From NCBI RefSeq assembly GCF_002018875.1, contig NZ_MVOL01000029.1, positions 1-34,838 of the forward strand: a stretch of DNA of 34,838 nucleotides. Reading direction: 5' to 3'. How positions within the stretch are numbered: position 1 is the first letter of the stretch; every line of letters starts with the position of its first letter. Origin of the DNA: Pseudomonas sp. MF4836 (GTDB lineage: Bacteria; Pseudomonadota; Gammaproteobacteria; Pseudomonadales; Pseudomonadaceae). Under the pieces are notes generated by a model. That model saw only the letters and a program-made list of their open reading frames with translations, ran no database searches and was not told the origin of the DNA. Below, one piece after another: positions 16,265 through 28,500 of this stretch. The position numbers and the translations under genes are program-made.

Positions 16265-19200
16265 TCAGCCTTCGAGTTGCTCTTTGGCCTGTTGCAACTG
16301 ACGCGCCTTTTCCAGCAACAGGGCTTTTTCTTCGGGGCTCATGGCGTCCAGGCGCAGGCGCGCCTGGGCCTGTTTCTCCAACTGCCCCGGGGCTGCTTCC
16401 TGCAAGCGCAAAGCCTGGGCCAGTGCCGCCACTGTCGGGTTGTCGAAGACCACCCCGGGATGGGTTTCGCATTGCAGCAGCTTGCGTATCCCGGCCACCA
16501 GCTTGATCACCAGCAGCGAGTGCCCACCGGCGGCAAAGAAGTCCTGCTCGATGCTCAGGCGCTCCAGCCCCAACAGCTGCGCCATGCGCGCCGCGAGCAA
16601 CTGTTCCAGGGCATCCCGTGGCGCCACATACTCGGCTTGCACCAGGCTCAGGTCCCGCTGCTGCAAGGCCTGGCGATCGACCTTGCCGTTGCCCAGGCGC
16701 GGCATGGATTCCACGAGCTGGATATGCCGCGGCACCATGGCCGCCGGCAACTGCTCGGCCAGTTGTGCGGCCAGGGCCGCTGGCAAATCCCCTGCTCCGG
16801 TGTGCGCGGCCACCACAAAGGCGATCGGCTCGCCTGGCCCCTCCTCGCTCTTGCCCAGCACCACCACCGCTTCATTGACCCCCGGCAGGCGCAGCAACTG
16901 GGCCTCGATCTCGGCCAGTTCGATGCGGAACCCGCGCACCTTGACCTGCTGGTCGCCGCGCCCGAACAGCTGCACCCCGCCTTCCGGGCGGTAGCGGGCC
17001 AGGTCGCCGCTGCGGTACAGGCGCTGGCCGTCCAGGGGGCTGCTGATAAACGCCTGGGCTTCCTGCTCGGGAGCGTGGAGGTAACCCCGGGCCAGTTGCT
17101 GCCCACCGATATACAGCTCACCCAGTTCACCGGTGGCCATCAGTTGCAGACGCTCGCCGAGCACCAGCACCTGGTTGTTGGCCAGCACCCGGGTCAGGGG
17201 CATGCTCACCTGCTGCGCATCCGCAGGTGATAGCGGATGGACCAGCACCCCGACCGTGGTCTCGGTCGGGCCGTAGTGGTTGAACACCCGGCAGTCCGCC
17301 TTGATCTGATAGATCCGCTGCACCAGGCGTCCCGGGATCGCTTCACCGCCCAGGATCAGCGTGGCAGGCAGGGCCGGCGGTTCGGCCTCGAGCAAGGCCG
17401 CCAAATGGGAGGGCACGATTTTCAGGCAGTCGATGCCCTGCTCCCGGATAAAACCGGCAAAGGCATGGGGATCCTGCATCACCGGGTCGTCGGCAATGTG
17501 CAGGGCCGCGCCGTTGTAGAGCGCGCCGAACAAGGCGGTGTTGCCGAGGTCGGCGGCCACCGTCGAGCCCAGGGCAAAGTGCCGGCAGGCTGCCAGCTCC
17601 AGGGCATCACTGACCCCGGCGGTGTAGTTGAGCAGTTGCCGATGTTCGATCACCACGCCCTTCGGTGTACCGGTGGTGCCCGAGGTGAAGAGCACATAGG
17701 CGACATCAGTGGCCTGCGGGGCATGCCGGGCGAGCAGCGATCCGTCCTGGCCCGCCGTCGATTCCCCGGCGATATCCAGGGCCTCGACGCCGCGCGCCTG
17801 CCAGGCCGGCAGCTGTTCGGCCGCCGCTACCACCCAGGGGGTCTGCGCCTGCTCGACGATGTGCGCCTGGCGGGCCAGGGGCCATTGCGGATCCAGTGGC
17901 AAGTAGCCGGCACCGACGCGCCAACTGGCCAGAATCGCCACGATCAGCTCGGCAGATCGGGGCAGCGCCAGCGCCACCAGGGCGCCGGCCGCGACCCCTT
18001 GCGCCGCGAGCCGCAACGCCAGGTCATGGGCGCGGCTGTCGAGCTGGGCATAGGTCAGGGTCTGCCCGGCGCTGACCAGGGCCACGGCATCCGGGGTGAT
18101 CTGCGCCCACTCGGCAATGCGCTCGGGCAACAGCACGCGCTCATCCAGCGCTTCTGGCGCCGGGTTCAGGCCCAGCAGCGCGGCGGTCTCGGCCTCTCCC
18201 AGCAGATTGAGCCGGGACAGAGGCTGGTGCACGTCCTCGACAATGCTCTGCAGCAAGGTCAGGTATTGCGCCTGCAGGCCTTGCAGGGCCGCCAGCGAAT
18301 AGCGTGCCTGCAGTGCCTCGATGCTCAGTGCCACGGGAACCCCCTGGGCACTCAACCCCAGTTGCAGGGACAGTTCGAACAGCGGCGCCGACGCGGCGAG
18401 GTGCGACGCGGACCATTGGCCCCCGGCCACCGCCTGCGGACCGAAGGCCTGGCGAGTGGCGAACCCGTAAAGCGGGTTGGCCAACACCGGCGCCAGGTCG
18501 GCCGCCCAGTACTCCTGCCAGGTGCCATGGTGTTCAAGCTGCTGCGCCAGGGCGTCAAGCACCGTGGAGAAGCCCAGTGTCTGGGGCAAAGCCAGGTGCA
18601 AGGGCAGGGTTTTCTCGAACAGCCCGAGGGTCTCGGCGAAGAACTCGTAGTCCTGGCGCCCGTCATGCCGCCAGCCGGCGAGGAAACGCTCACGGCCGCT
18701 GATGCGCCCGAGCAGGACCCACCAGGCCGCCTGCAACAGCACCTCGACCGGCTTGGCGCAGGCAGTGGCCACCTCTTGCAGGGCGCTGGCCAGTCCGGCG
18801 TCCAGCGCTTGTGTCAGTTGCAGCACCGCAGCGCCGTCGTGCGCCAGGGCATCGGCGCGACGATAAGGCAGGTACGGCGCGCTCAAGCCCTCTTCGGCAG
18901 GCGCCAGGGCCTGCCAATAAGCCTTGGCGGTATCGGCATCCTCGTCGAACAGCACTTCACTGCGCCATTCCAGGTACTGGGAAAACTGCCCCAGCTCTTC
19001 GTCGACCTCCAGACCGCCCTGCTCATAGCCACTGATCAGCGCCCGCAGCAGCACCGCGAGGCTGCCGGCGTCCGCTACCAGGCGCGCCACACTCAGCAGC
19101 AGCTGCCATTGGCGGTCGGCGGTGCGCAGCAACAGCGCCTGGGCAAAGGGTCCGCCATGCGGGGTCGATTGTTCCTGCCAAGCCTCCCGCCGCGACGCCG

Positions 19201-19513
19201 CCTGGCTGGCGGAAACCACGTCGGCCTGTACTTGAAGAGCAAATGACGGCCCCCCGGCAGCGGCCAGGAACTGCCGCAGGCCATGGTAGCCAGGCACCGA
19301 CTCCAGGCGTGTGGTCAGTACGTCGTGACGCTGCAACAGGCCATCCAGTACCCGCTGCAATCGCGCCGGATCCAACTCGCCATGAATCTCCACCGCCAGC
19401 AAGTGCGCCGTCGCCCCATGGCGTGCACCGGCTTCCAGGGCCGCCAGATGCTGCTGTTGCTCGGGGAGCAGGGCCAAGCCCGCGTCCAGTGTTTCCAGGT
19501 CTGCCGTACTCAT
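16265..19513 (-). CDS. NRPS Asp module with inactive C-like (interface) domain: I-A(Asp)-PCP
   Basis: This 1082-residue protein starts with a C-domain-like region (about 1-430) whose active-site motif reads ARLVADA (143-149) where HHxxxDG is expected: both His are gone, the Asp is kept, the Gly is Ala. It cannot be a normal condensation domain. An A domain follows (LFTSGTTGTPKG; VAADLGNT with Asp 655) with code D-L-T-K-I-G-H-V-G-K, the Asp code, then a PCP (GGHSL, serine 999) and a charged helical tail (from about 1055) that may dock with another synthetase. There is no E or TE domain. Known siderophore systems pair a C-like 'interface' domain with a TauD-type Asp beta-hydroxylase acting on Asp held on the PCP. 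Here that hydroxylase is the C-terminal domain of the gene just upstream, which overlaps this one by ATGA. I infer that this module carries Asp that becomes beta-hydroxyaspartate, an iron ligand. Confidence 0.93.
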   Translation of the reverse strand: MSTADLETLDAGLALLPEQQQHLAALEAGARHGATAHLLAVEIHGELDPARLQRVLDGLLQRHDVLTTRLESVPGYHGLRQFLAAAGGPSFALQVQADVVSASQAASRREAWQEQSTPHGGPFAQALLLRTADRQWQLLLSVARLVADAGSLAVLLRALISGYEQGGLEVDEELGQFSQYLEWRSEVLFDEDADTAKAYWQALAPAEEGLSAPYLPYRRADALAHDGAAVLQLTQALDAGLASALQEVATACAKPVEVLLQAAWWVLLGRISGRERFLAGWRHDGRQDYEFFAETLGLFEKTLPLHLALPQTLGFSTVLDALAQQLEHHGTWQEYWAADLAPVLANPLYGFATRQAFGPQAVAGGQWSASHLAASAPLFELSLQLGLSAQGVPVALSIEALQARYSLAALQGLQAQYLTLLQSIVEDVHQPLSRLNLLGEAETAALLGLNPAPEALDERVLLPERIAEWAQITPDAVALVSAGQTLTYAQLDSRAHDLALRLAAQGVAAGALVALALPRSAELIVAILASWRVGAGYLPLDPQWPLARQAHIVEQAQTPWVVAAAEQLPAWQARGVEALDIAGESTAGQDGSLLARHAPQATDVAYVLFTSGTTGTPKGVVIEHRQLLNYTAGVSDALELAACRHFALGSTVAADLGNTALFGALYNGAALHIADDPVMQDPHAFAGFIREQGIDCLKIVPSHLAALLEAEPPALPATLILGGEAIPGRLVQRIYQIKADCRVFNHYGPTETTVGVLVHPLSPADAQQVSMPLTRVLANNQVLVLGERLQLMATGELGELYIGGQQLARGYLHAPEQEAQAFISSPLDGQRLYRSGDLARYRPEGGVQLFGRGDQQVKVRGFRIELAEIEAQLLRLPGVNEAVVVLGKSEEGPGEPIAFVVAAHTGAGDLPAALAAQLAEQLPAAMVPRHIQLVESMPRLGNGKVDRQALQQRDLSLVQAEYVAPRDALEQLLAARMAQLLGLERLSIEQDFFAAGGHSLLVIKLVAGIRKLLQCETHPGVVFDNPTVAALAQALRLQEAAPGQLEKQAQARLRLDAMSPEEKALLLEKARQLQQAKEQLEG

Positions 19514-22500
19514 GCTTGCGCCTCTTGCGTTTGCCGATCGGCGACTGGCGCCTGTTCCGACAGTGCCTCCAGGGCACTGCGTTCGATCATTTCACCCATG
19601 GCCACGACAATTTTGCGCGGGCCCTCGAATGGGTCCCGGGCATGCGCGGCCAACATGTTGTCCAGCAGAATCACATCGCCCTTGCGCCAGTCGAAACGCA
19701 CCGCGCACTCCTCGTAGAGGTCGCCAACCAATTGCATGACCTCGTCTTCGATCGGCGAGCCATCGCCGTAATACACATGGCGCGGCATGCGCTGCTCACC
19801 GAAGAGCCCGAGCAGGTCCTCGCGCACATCCGGATCCAGGCAATAAATGTGGTGCAACTGGACCTGATTGAAGAAGCTTTTCTCACCGGTCACCGGGTGG
19901 CTGATGATGGCCGGGCACGGGGTGCGGATCTGCAATTCATCGTTGTCCAGCCAGGTCCACTGGATCCCTGCGGCGCGGCAGCGGGCCTCGACTTCGTCGC
20001 GCACCTCGGTCTTGAAGAAGTGCTGCCAGGACACATCGAGCTTGTCGGCGAAGGTGCGCACGTACAGCAGGCCCTTGCTCTCGAATTTTTCGCGCAGGGC
20101 CAGCGGCAGTTTCTGGTACATCAAGCGGCAGTCCACCACCGGGGTTGCACCGCCGACGGGTGACGGCTGTTCACAGAAGAACAGCTGCTTGCGCGGCCAG
20201 CGATCCTGGTGGGAGCTCTCGTTGTGGAACAGGATCATTTTCTTTTCCGGGTACGGCGTGGAGCGGTAGGTGTTCTTGCCGCCCTCTTTCTTCGGCAGGT
20301 CGCCGTACTGTCCGTAGAGGCCCGGCTGCACCGCTTCGGCGAACGCCTCGAAGGCATGGATGTCGCTCATGGCGAAGCCACGGAACAGGATCCCGGCATG
20401 CCGCGCGAGTTTCTCTTCCACCAGGGCCCGGTTGTTGCGGATCCACTGCACCAGGTCCAGGCCCGGGTCCGTCGGCTCCCACAACAAGGGGAATACCTGC
20501 CCCGGGACCATCAGGGTTTCCCGAAATGCCGGCGCAGTGGGCCGGGTTGCCGGGCTCTGGGCCTTTTTCAGGAACTTGCCCAGCTTGTCGGCCTTGCTCG
20601 AAGCTACGGGTGCAATGGTCGTGGCGGCAAGCGCCACGGTGTTGGTAGGCATGTTGATATCCCCTAGTCGTATATCCGGATCACGCACAATCTGTTCGAG
20701 AATGGTCATCCAGCTGTTCACGCAGAGCTCTATACGTTCTTGTTTGAATAAGTCGCAGGCGAATTGCCAGGTCCCATGCAGCTGCCCGGCCTCATCGTCG
20801 ATAAACAGCGCCATGTCGAACTTCGAGTAGGCTCCGGCCGACGGCAGGGCCTGGACGCGAATGTCTTCAATGCCGGCGCTGCGAATCGGCAGGTTGTTCA
20901 TCACGAACAGCACCTGCACCAGCGGGTTGACGCCCTTGCGGCGGTTGACTGCAGCGGCCTCGACCAGCATGTCGAATGGCAGGTCCTGATGTTCGAAGGC
21001 ACTCAGGCTGGTTTCCTGGGCCTGGGCCAGGAAAGCGGCGAATGACTGGTCGGCATCGAAGCGCGAGCGCAGGGGCAGGATATTGACGAAAAAGCCGATC
21101 AGGCTTTCCAGCTCGGCTTGCGGCCGCCCGGCGACATCCGCCCCCACCAGCACGTCGTCGCTGCCACTGAGGCGGTGCAACAACACCTGAAAGCTCGCAA
21201 GCAGGGTGCTGTAGAGCGTGACCCCGGCCTCGCGCGCCAGGGCACTGAGGGCCTGGTGCAACTCGGGAGCCATCGAGAAGCTGCAATCGCGCCCCTCGAA
21301 CGACGCCACTTCCGGGCGTGGATGATCGGTGGGCAATTGCAGCAGGCCGCCATGCCCGGCCAGGGCGTCTTTCCAGTACGTCGCCTGGTCGCGGAAAACG
21401 CCGGCCTGTTCCAGTTGCTGCTGCCACTGCGCATAGTCGGAGTACTGCAGCGCCAGCGCCGGCAACGGCTGCTCGATACCCGCCTTGAGCCTGGCGTAGA
21501 CCTCGACTATTTCGTTGCTCAGGATCGACATCGACCAACCATCAGAAATGATGTGGTGCATGGCAAACAGCACCACGTGCTCGGTCGACCCCAGGCGCAG
21601 GACCTGGCCGCGCAACAGTGGGGCCTTGAGCAGGCTGATGGGAGTCCGGGCGTTCTGTTCCACCGCCTCGGCCACCCGGGCTTCGCGCTCGACCGGGTCC
21701 AGGGCCGAGAGGTCGAGCAACGGCAGGTCCACCGCAACCTCGGCACTGATCAGCGCCAGCGGATCGCCCTCCTCGTCCGCCACATAAGCAGTACGGAGCA
21801 CCTCATGGCGCTGCACCAGTTGCCGCAGGCTGGCCACCAGCAGCGGCACCGACAATTCACCTTCAAGACGCAGCGCCAACGGCATGCCATAGGCGCCGCT
21901 GGCCGAGGCAAACTGCTCCACGACCCACAACCGGCGCTGCGCCAGGGACAGGCACGCCTGCGCCTTGCCCGCCGTCGCCACCAGCTCGGGCAAGCGCGCA
22001 CGGGCGATACCGACCCGCGGTGCCAGGGCCGCGGCGAAGGCGCCCAGGGTCGGGGTGCCGAACAGGTCGCGCAACCCGACCTCGCACACCAGCACCTGCT
22101 TCAGCCGCGCCACGACCTGGGTCGCCAGCAGGGAATGTCCGCCCAGTTCGAAGAAGTTGTCGTTGAGCCCGATGCGCTCGAGCTCCAACACCTCTTGCCA
22201 GACCGCTGCCACCTGCTGCTCCAGCTCGCTCTGCGGCGCCAGGTACTGTTGCTGCAACAGGCTCGCATCGGGGGCCGGCAGGGCCCGGCGGTCGAGCTTG
22301 CCGTTGGCCGTCAAGGGCCAGCGTTCGAGGAACAGCAGGTGAGCCGGGACCATATAGTCCGGCAGCACGTTCTTGAGCCGGCCCTTGATGACGTCGCGCA
22401 GGGCTGCGGCGGCGTCGACCTCGGTCACGTCGCGGCGTGCGATCAGGTACCCCACCAACTGCTGGCCACTGGGGCCATCCACCGCCAGAACCAACGCTTC

Positions 22501-25500
22501 ACGCACTTCGTCCTGTTGCTGCAAGCGGGCTTCGATCTCCCCCAACTCGATGCGGAAACCCCGGATCTTCACCTGATGGTCGATGCGCCCGACATACTCG
22601 ACCACCCCGTCGGTGCGATAGCGCGCCAGGTCGCCGGTGCGATACAGGCGCTCACCCGACGCCGAGAACGGGTCGGGGATAAACCGTGTCGCGCTCAGGT
22701 CCGGCCGTTTCAGGTAACCCCGAGCCAGGCCGGCCTGGCCGACATACAGCTCACCGACGCAGCCTTTGGGCACCGGGTTGAGGTCGGCATCGAGCAGGTA
22801 CCAGGACAGGTCGACAATCGGCTCGCCAATCGGGCTCGCGGCGTCCTGTTGCAGGTCGGCCAGGCTGATCGGCCGGTAGGTGACGTGGACCGTGGTTTCG
22901 GTGATGCCGTACATATTGATCAGTTGCGCGGCCTGATCGCCGAACCGCTCGAACCAGGGGCGCAGGCTCTGCACGTCCAGGGCTTCGCCGCCAAAGACCA
23001 CGTAGCGCAGGGCCAGGCGGGCCTGGGCCTGCTCGGGGGAGCAGGCCACTTGCAGCAACTGCTTGAAGGCTGACGGCGTCTGGTTGAGCACGGTGACGCC
23101 CTGCTCCCTCAGCAGGCTGAAAAACTCCTCCGGGGAACGACTGACGTCCTGAGGCACCAGCACCAGGCGGCCGCCATACAACAGCGCACCGAAGATCTCC
23201 CAGACCGAGAAGTCGAAGGCATAGGAATGGAACAGGCTCCAGACATCCTGCGGACCGAACCCGAACCAGCCATCGGTGGCCTGGAACAGGCGCAGCACGT
23301 TGTGGTGACTCAGCAGCGCGCCCTTGGGCTTGCCGGTGGAACCGGAGGTGTAAATGACATACGCCAGGTTGGCCGGGTCCACCGTGAGCCCGGGGTTGCT
23401 CTCGCGGTAGCCGGCCAGGCCCTGCTCATCGAGCAGCAAGGTGGGCAATTGCGCCGCCAGCGGCAAGCGCGACAGCAGGTGCGCTTGAGTCAGCAGCAAC
23501 TGCAAGCCGCTGTCTTCGATCATGTAGGCCAGGCGGTCCTCGGGGTACGCCGGGTCCAGGGGCACATAGGCGCCACCGGCCTTGAGGATCGCCAGCAGGC
23601 CCACCAGCATGTCCAGGCTGCGCTCGACCGCCAGCCCCACCAGCACATCGGGACCGACACCCTGCTCGATCAGCCGGTGCGCCAGTTGGTTGGCCCGGCT
23701 GTTGAGCTGACGATAGGTCATTTGCTGTGCGCCCAGGGTCAGCGCGATCGCCTCCGGTGCGCGCTCGACCTGGGCCTCGATCAAAGCATGCAGGGGCTGC
23801 TCGCTCACCAGACGGGCCGGACGCGGATTCCACTCGGCGAGGGTTTGGCTGCGCTCGCGCTGATTCAGCAGGCGCCACTCGCTGAGCGGACGTTCGGCCA
23901 ACTCGGGCATTTGCTGCAACAGGTGCATCAGGTGCGCCGCGAGCTGCTCGATCATCTCCGACGAGAAATGCCCGCGGTCGAAACTGAAGTGCAGCCCCAG
24001 CTCCTCGCCCAGGCCCACGGCCAGGGTCAAGGGGTAGTTGGTCTGCTCGTGACTGTCGATTGCGCCGAAGCGCAAGCCTTCGGGGGCACCCTGCTCCAGG
24101 GCCTCGGACACCGGGTAGTTTTCGAACACCAGGATATTGTCGAACAGGGCCTCGCCGCTGCGGGCCGCCCAACGCTGGATCTCGAACAAGGGTGTGTGTT
24201 CGTGCTCGCGCAGCCCCAGGTTCTGCGCCTGGACCTTCTGCAGCCAGCTGGCGAGAGTCTGTTCCGGTTGCGGCGTGGCGACCACCGGCAAGGTGTTGAT
24301 AAACAGCCCGATCTGCTGCTCGACGCCCTTGAGTTCCGCCGGACGCCCGGCCACGGTCGCGCCGAATGCCACGGTGGCCTGCCCGGTATAGCGTTGCAGC
24401 AACAGCAGCCAGGCCGCTTGCAGCAGGGTATTGGCGGTGACTTTCTGCGCCCTGGCAAAGTCGTTGAGGCGCAGGGTCCGGGCCGCGTCGAGCTGGACAT
24501 GGCAATCGCCATAGCCGGTCTCCCGGCTCAGGGGCGCCATCGCCAGGGCCAGGCGCGTCGGCTCTTCCAGGTCCCGCAGTTGCTCCTTCCAGAACCCTTC
24601 GCTGAGGGCCTGGTCCTGCCTTTGCAGCCAGGCGATGTAGTCGTGATAGCGGTTGCCCTGGGCAGCAACAGCCTGGCCGCTGTAACGCTGCAGCACCTCG
24701 CCCAGCAGCTGCGAGTTGCTCCAGCCATCCATCAGAATGTGGTGGCTGGTGTAGATCAATTGATGGCGCTCATCGCCGATGCGCACCAGGTGCAGGCGCA
24801 GCAAAGGTGCCTGGCTCAACTCGAAGCCCTGGCGCCGTTCGGCCTCGGCCAGAGCGTCGAGCGCCGCTGCCAGGTCGGCACGGCCGCGCCAGTCCTGCTG
24901 GCTGAACGGCACCTCTACCTGCTTGAGCACCACCTGCATCGGCTGGGCGAACTCGCCCTGGTAGACAAAGCCTGTGCGCAGGATGTCGTGGGCATCCACC
25001 GCCCCTTGCCAGGCCTGGCGGAAGCGCTCGGGGTCGAGGCCGCTGACCTCGAGGCTCATCTGGATGATGTAGTCCCCGGAACCCTGCTCGTACAGGGTAT
25101 GGAACAGCATGCCCTGCTGCATCGGCGCCAAGGGGTAGATGTCCTTGATCGCCGCCGGCGTGAGCAGCAGGCGATCCAGTTGCGCCTGGTCGAGCCGCGC
25201 CAGGGGGAAGTCGGACGGGGTCACCCCGCCGCTGCCGTAGCGGGTGCAATGGGCGATCAGTTGTTCCAGCTCCAGGGCATAGGCGTCGGCCAGCTCCTGG
25301 ACCTGGGCCTGACTGAACATCTCGTGGCTGAAGGTCCAGCTCAGGTCCAGCTCACCGTTGTAGACCTGGCCATTGATACTCAGCCAATTGCCCAGGGGCG
25401 CCTCTGCGCTCTGCTCGCTGCCGGCGTTCTCAGCACTGGGCACAAACAGCGCGTCGTCATCGTCGAAGCTGGCGTCGAACTGGCCGAGGTAGTTGAAGGT

Positions 25501-28500
25501 AATACGCGGCACCGGCAGGTCGGCCAACCGCTGCTGCGCCTGGGGATCACCCAGGTAGCGCAAGGCGCCGAAGCCGATGCCCTTGTGTGGAATGGCGCGC
25601 AATTGCTCCTTGATGCCCTTGATCGAATCGCCAAGGCTGAGTGCCGGCGTCAACTTGACCGGGTACAGGCTGGTGAACCAGCCAACGGTCCGGGTCAGGT
25701 CGATACCGTCGAACAGCTCCTCGCGGCCGTGGCCTTCCATCTGCAACAGCACCGAAGGGGACTCGGTCCAGCGGGCGATCACCCGCGCCAGGGCGGTCAG
25801 CAGCAGATCGTTGACCTGGGTGCGGTAGGCCGCCGGGGCCTCTTGCAGCAGTTGGCGGGTGTGCTCCTGGTCCAGCCGCGTACGCACACTCACCCCCAGG
25901 TGGCTGTGCAGGCCGCCCGCCGGGTTGGCGCACGGCAGATCCGCGGCAACGCCCTGCAATTGCGCTTGCCAGTACGGCAGTTCGTCCTGCAACGCCGGGC
26001 TGCGGGCATAGGCTTGCAACTGTTCGGCCCAGGCCTTGACCGAGCTGCTCTTGAGCGGCAGGCGCACCGCCTGGCCGGCCGCCAGCTGGTTGTAGGCCAG
26101 TTGCAGGTCCTCGAACAGAATGCGCCAGGACACCCCATCCACCGCCAGGTGATGGATGGCCAGCAGCAAGCGCTGCCCGGCGTCCGGCAGCTTGACCAGC
26201 ACCGACCGCAACAGCGGGCCCTGTTGCAAGTCGAGGCTGCGCTGGGCTTCTTCGCCCAGTTGCGCCAGCTCGGCGATATCCGCCAGTTCGCTGCACCACA
26301 ACACCGACTGCGAGGACGGCGGCGCAAAGCGGGCGACCCAGGCTTGGTCTTGCTCGGTGAAGGTCAGGCGCAAGGCATCGTGGTGAGCGATCAAGGCCTG
26401 CAGCGCGGCATCCAGCAACGGGGCATCCAGCGCCATGGCCGGTTTGAGCAGCACCGACTGGTTCCAGTGATGGCGCTCGGGAATCGACTCTTCGAAAAAC
26501 ACCTGATGGATCGGCAACAAGGCCATGCTGCCGGTGACCGGCGCCTGGTCGATCACCTCATCGGTGTCCCCGGTCTGCGCCACACTTGCCAGCCCCTGCA
26601 CCGTCTGGTGCTGGAACAGCTCTTTGGGGGTAAAGCGAATACCCGCCTGACGAGCGCGGCTGACCACCTGGATCGAGATGATCGAGTCGCCGCCCAGCTC
26701 GAAGAAGTTGTCGGTGAGGCCGACCTGCTCCAGCTTCAGCACGTCCTGCCAGATCGCCGCGATCTGCTGTTCCAACTCGCTTTGCGGCGCCACATAGGCC
26801 TGTTGCAACAGGCTGGCATCCGGCTGGGGCAGAGCCTTGCGGTCCAGCTTGCCGTTGCCGGTCAATGGCAGGGTGTCGAGGAACAACAGGTGCGCCGGGA
26901 CCATATAGTCCGGCAGTTCCGTGCGCAGTTGAGCCTTGATTGCTTCCCGCAGCTCGGCGTCAGCCGCCTGCCCCGGTTGGGCCACGATATAGCCCACCAG
27001 CTGTTGGCCGCTGGCACCGTCCATGGCCAGGACCACGGCTTCGCGCACCGCCGGCAGTTGCAGCAAGCGCGCTTCGATCTCACCCAGTTCGATGCGGAAA
27101 CCGCGGATCTTCACCTGATGGTCGATACGCCCGATGTACTCGATGACCCCATCGGCGCGGTAACGCGCCAGGTCCCCGGTGCGGTACAGGCGCTCGCCCG
27201 ACGTCGAGAATGGGTCGGCAATAAAACGCGTGGCCGTCAGGTCGCCGCGATTGAGGTAGCCACGGGCCAAACCGGCCTGGCCAACATACAGCTCACCAAT
27301 GCAGCCCTTGGCCACTGGGTTGAGGCTGCTGTCGAGCAAGTACCAGGAGAGATCCGGGATCACCTCACCAATCGGGCTGCTGGCGTCTGCCTGCAGATCG
27401 GCCTGGGTGATCGGACGGTACGTCACGTGCACCGTGGTTTCGGTGATGCCGTACATATTGATCAGTTGCGGCTGCTGGTCGCCAAAACGCTGGAACCAGG
27501 GCTGCAGGGCTTTCACTTCCAGGGCCTCGCCGCCAAATACCACATAGCGCAGAGCGTTGCCGGATTCATTGGCGCAGGCCACTGGCATCAACTGCTTGAA
27601 GGCCGACGGGGTCTGGTTCAGCACCGTGACACCCTCGTCGCACAACAGCTTGAAGAAGTCTTCTGGCGAGCGGCTGACGTCATGGGGCACCACCACCAGC
27701 TTGCCGCCGTACAGCAGTGCGCCAAAGATCTCCCACACCGAGAAGTCGAAGGCGTAGGAGTGGAACAGGCTCCAGACATCCTGCGGGCCAAAGCTGAACC
27801 AGCGGTCGGTGGCCTGGAACAGGCGCAGCACATTGTGGTGCGGGAGCAAGGTGCCCTTGGGTTTGCCGGTGGAGCCGGAGGTGTAGATCACATAGGCCAG
27901 GCTGGCCGGGTCGATCGCTACCTGTGGATTATCCAGGCTGTAGCCAGCCAGTTCAGGAGTATCGAGTAGCAGCGTGCGCACCCCGTCCGGGATCGGCAGC
28001 GTTTTAAGCAAAGACGGCTGGGTCAGCAGCAGGCGAATGCCGCTGTCCTCAATCATGTAGGCCAGCCGCTCCTGTGGATAAGCCGGGTCCAGAGGCACAT
28101 AGGCACCGCCGGCTTTAAGAATCGCCAGCAGCCCGACCACCATCTCCAGGCTGCGCTCCACCGCCAGGCCGACCAGCACATCAGGGCCGACGCCGTTTTC
28201 AATCAGTTGATGGGCCAACCGGTTAGCCCGCTGATTGAGCTGGCGATAGCTCAGGGACTGCTGCTCGAATACCACCGCCACGGCCTCGGGCGTGCGCTCG
28301 ACCTGTTGTTCGATCAGTTGATGAGTGCCCTGGGTGGCCGGGAATTCAACCCGGGCCGGGTTCCAGGCCGCGATGCTCGCCTGTTGCTCGCGGGTGTCCA
28401 GCAACGCCAGGTCGCCAATGCGCTGGCTGGCATCGGCCACCATCGCGTGCAGCAGGTTTTGCCAATGCTGCGCCATGCGCTCGGCGGTGGCCGGGTCGAA

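Noticed and set aside
20640..21960. The third C domain of the Thr-Thr synthetase as the interface domain
   Set aside because: It keeps a full HHIISDGWS motif and should be an active condensation domain. The degenerate domain at the start of the Asp protein is the better candidate.
23227..27969. A very long open frame antisense to the Thr-Thr NRPS
   Set aside because: Its product is rich in Gln, Arg, His, Leu and Gly, has no recognisable domain, and mirrors NRPS codons. Long antisense frames are expected opposite GC-rich genes with strong third-position GC bias.
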